Source: Zonotrichia leucophrys gambelii (Eukaryota > Chordata > Aves > Passeriformes > Passerellidae). From it: a DNA stretch of 64,000 bases. Where the stretch lies: contig NC_088171.1 of assembly GCF_028769735.1 (NCBI RefSeq), positions 77,083,216 to 77,147,215 of the forward strand, given 5' to 3'. The position numbers were made by a program, and so were the translations under genes. Below the pieces are notes generated by a model. That model ran no database searches. It saw only the letters and a program-made list of their open reading frames with translations, and was not told the origin of the DNA. Of the stretch, positions 62,581 to 64,000 are shown piece by piece; position 1 is the stretch's first letter, and each line of letters starts with the position of its first letter.

Positions 62581-64000
62581 TTTACTCTTATTGCTCACTC
62601 CGCAGTCTTATTTGCAGTGAGTGTTGACTTTATCATTTGCTCTTTTTTAGAAATAGCAGTCTGTAGAGGTCTGTAGAGCTATTGGTGATTTCACAAGGAT
62701 AAATTCAGTTCTAAGTCTTCAGGACTATATTTGCCTGACTTGGAAATGTATTGAATCTGTTAAGTGCTCATTTCTAGTCACTTTGGATGCGAACATCCAC
62801 TTCTAACTTCAGTAATTGGAGAAACCAGGTTAGAGAAATAGAGCCAGTTTAAAAGGATATTTTTTTATGTGCACTGATTATTAAATCAAGTACCCTTCTT
62901 CCAAAAAAATATAGTTTTGAGAAAGGTAAGAGTATTTGTGGAGAGGCAAGACCATAAGTGAATGGAAGAATTCAAGACTTGGAGCAAAAGAAGGGCAAGT
63001 ATCTTGTTTGTCATAATGGCAAGAGTAGAATTGATTTATAGAGTTTTACATCATTAAGGCCAAAGGAAAAGATGAACCTGTGAAGGTGAAACAAAATATT
63101 TATATAATCTTGGGGTAAGATGCAGAAAAAAAAGTGATGAACAGGACAATCAAAGACTTGTTTGGCACTGGAGTATTATCTGAAGGAATGGAGTTTAGGC
63201 TCTTAAAACAAAATTGCTCAGATGGACACCAGATCATTCTAGAAGATAATGATGACGGGAACATTCTTTGTGTGCTTAAAATATTTCCTTATCTAAGATA
63301 ACCCTCTTGCTTAGTAGAGCAGAATTAAAGTCTTTCTTCTGATTTCTCTGAGTTTAGAATTAGTTTTTCCCCTCGAGCACCATGCCAGTACAATTAAGAG
63401 CGTTAATTTACAGCATGGCCTGGCAGAAAACACTAATCTGTAGTGCTTTTTTTAGTGGGTTGGGGCCTAGCTGGCATTAAGCATAAGGAAGCATCAACTG
63501 CCCTAAAGGACCAACTCTAGTGCTCCATTTCTGTATACATTAAATAATTTCCTAATTTTCACTATAGCTTTTGATAATCTTAAATAAATGTTACATGTGT
63601 CCTGCAATCTTTGGAGAAATCTTAAGCAAGCTTATTATTATCTCTTCCCAGCATATGCTAAACAGTGTAGAGAAAATAGGTCTTGCAGATGGACACAGAA
63701 AACAATGCGGACATTACGTTAATATAATCTTTTTAATTACTTGTGACCTTTTACAAAAAGAATAATACTATGTTATATGTTTTTCTGCTTTAAGTTCTGC
63801 AGGAGTGTGTTTTTGAAACAAAGGACTTTTAAATAATTCTGCTAAACTGATTTTATCCTTTAGTTTTTCATGCATTAGATTTTTTTAATCTGGAATGTTT
63901 GACCTGTTCATGGACAAGGTGCAGCTCAGCATCACTTAGTGAGAGACCTTTCCATTCTGATTTGCATGGACTACTATATTTCATCTTCTCTCAAATAATA
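62581..64000. other. AT-rich non-coding DNA to the right edge, no gene seen
   Basis: No exon or repeat recognised. A patch at about 63370-63520 has balanced composition and few homopolymers. A 64-codon ORF at 63571-63765 has no recognisable domain. Confidence 0.55.

Noticed and set aside
1..64000. CRISPR arrays, operons, tRNA or rRNA genes, phage or plasmid modules
   Set aside because: No spaced palindromic repeats, cloverleaf-like segments or rRNA signatures were seen, and the sequence is vertebrate in character.

Overview
This window looks like AT-rich vertebrate nuclear DNA, most likely from a bird. Every interspersed repeat I recognise with confidence is a CR1-type LINE, the dominant retroposon of birds and reptiles. 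There is no sign of mammalian L1 or Alu, repeat density is low, and the sequence carries many T-rich/G4-T tracts and short tandem repeats. It is not bacterial: no long ORFs, operons or ribosome binding sites occur in 64 kb. The species cannot be told from the sequence alone.

No protein-coding gene can be supported. The ORFs present are short (60-211 codons), lack recognisable domains, and fall into chance AT-rich frames, translated microsatellites, GC-rich shadows of a CpG island, or antisense readings of CR1. The window is best read as a gene desert or intron/intergenic stretch around one promoter.

Layout. 1-6.3 kb: AT-rich DNA with three truncated CR1 copies (1445-1720 minus, 4425-4955 plus, 6003-6245 minus). 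6.3-12.4 kb: no identifiable element. 12.4-13.7 kb: a dead CR1 fragment on the minus strand that still shows the reverse transcriptase FADD active-site box. 15.1-15.7 kb: an unidentified GC-richer block with interrupted ORFs on both strands. 15.7-32.7 kb: mostly unannotatable AT-rich DNA with small tandem duplications and pyrimidine tracts. 32.76-33.78 kb: a minus-strand CR1 split by an insertion of about 0.7 kb that resembles a solo LTR and carries a long TATCTA-type microsatellite. 34.15-34.35 kb: a (TATTA)n pentanucleotide array. 41.6-42.45 kb: a minus CR1 reverse-transcriptase segment abutting a plus CR1 3' end, the structure expected of a 5'-inverted (twin-primed) LINE insertion. 44.29-44.66 kb: another old CR1. 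49.8-50.5 kb: a strong CpG island with GC boxes, a CCAAT box, a small upstream ORF and a consensus splice donor at 50497/50498. This is a promoter and probable non-coding first exon of a plus-strand gene whose other exons lie beyond the right edge. 50.5-64 kb would then be first intron, holding CR1 pieces at 55.07-55.25 kb and 62.25-62.58 kb.

The CpG-island promoter is the only clear functional element. I did not find a convincing new biological system. The points most worth checking are the identity of the 49.8-50.5 kb promoter, the inverted CR1, the element nested in the 32.8-33.8 kb CR1, and the unidentified block at 15.1-15.7 kb.
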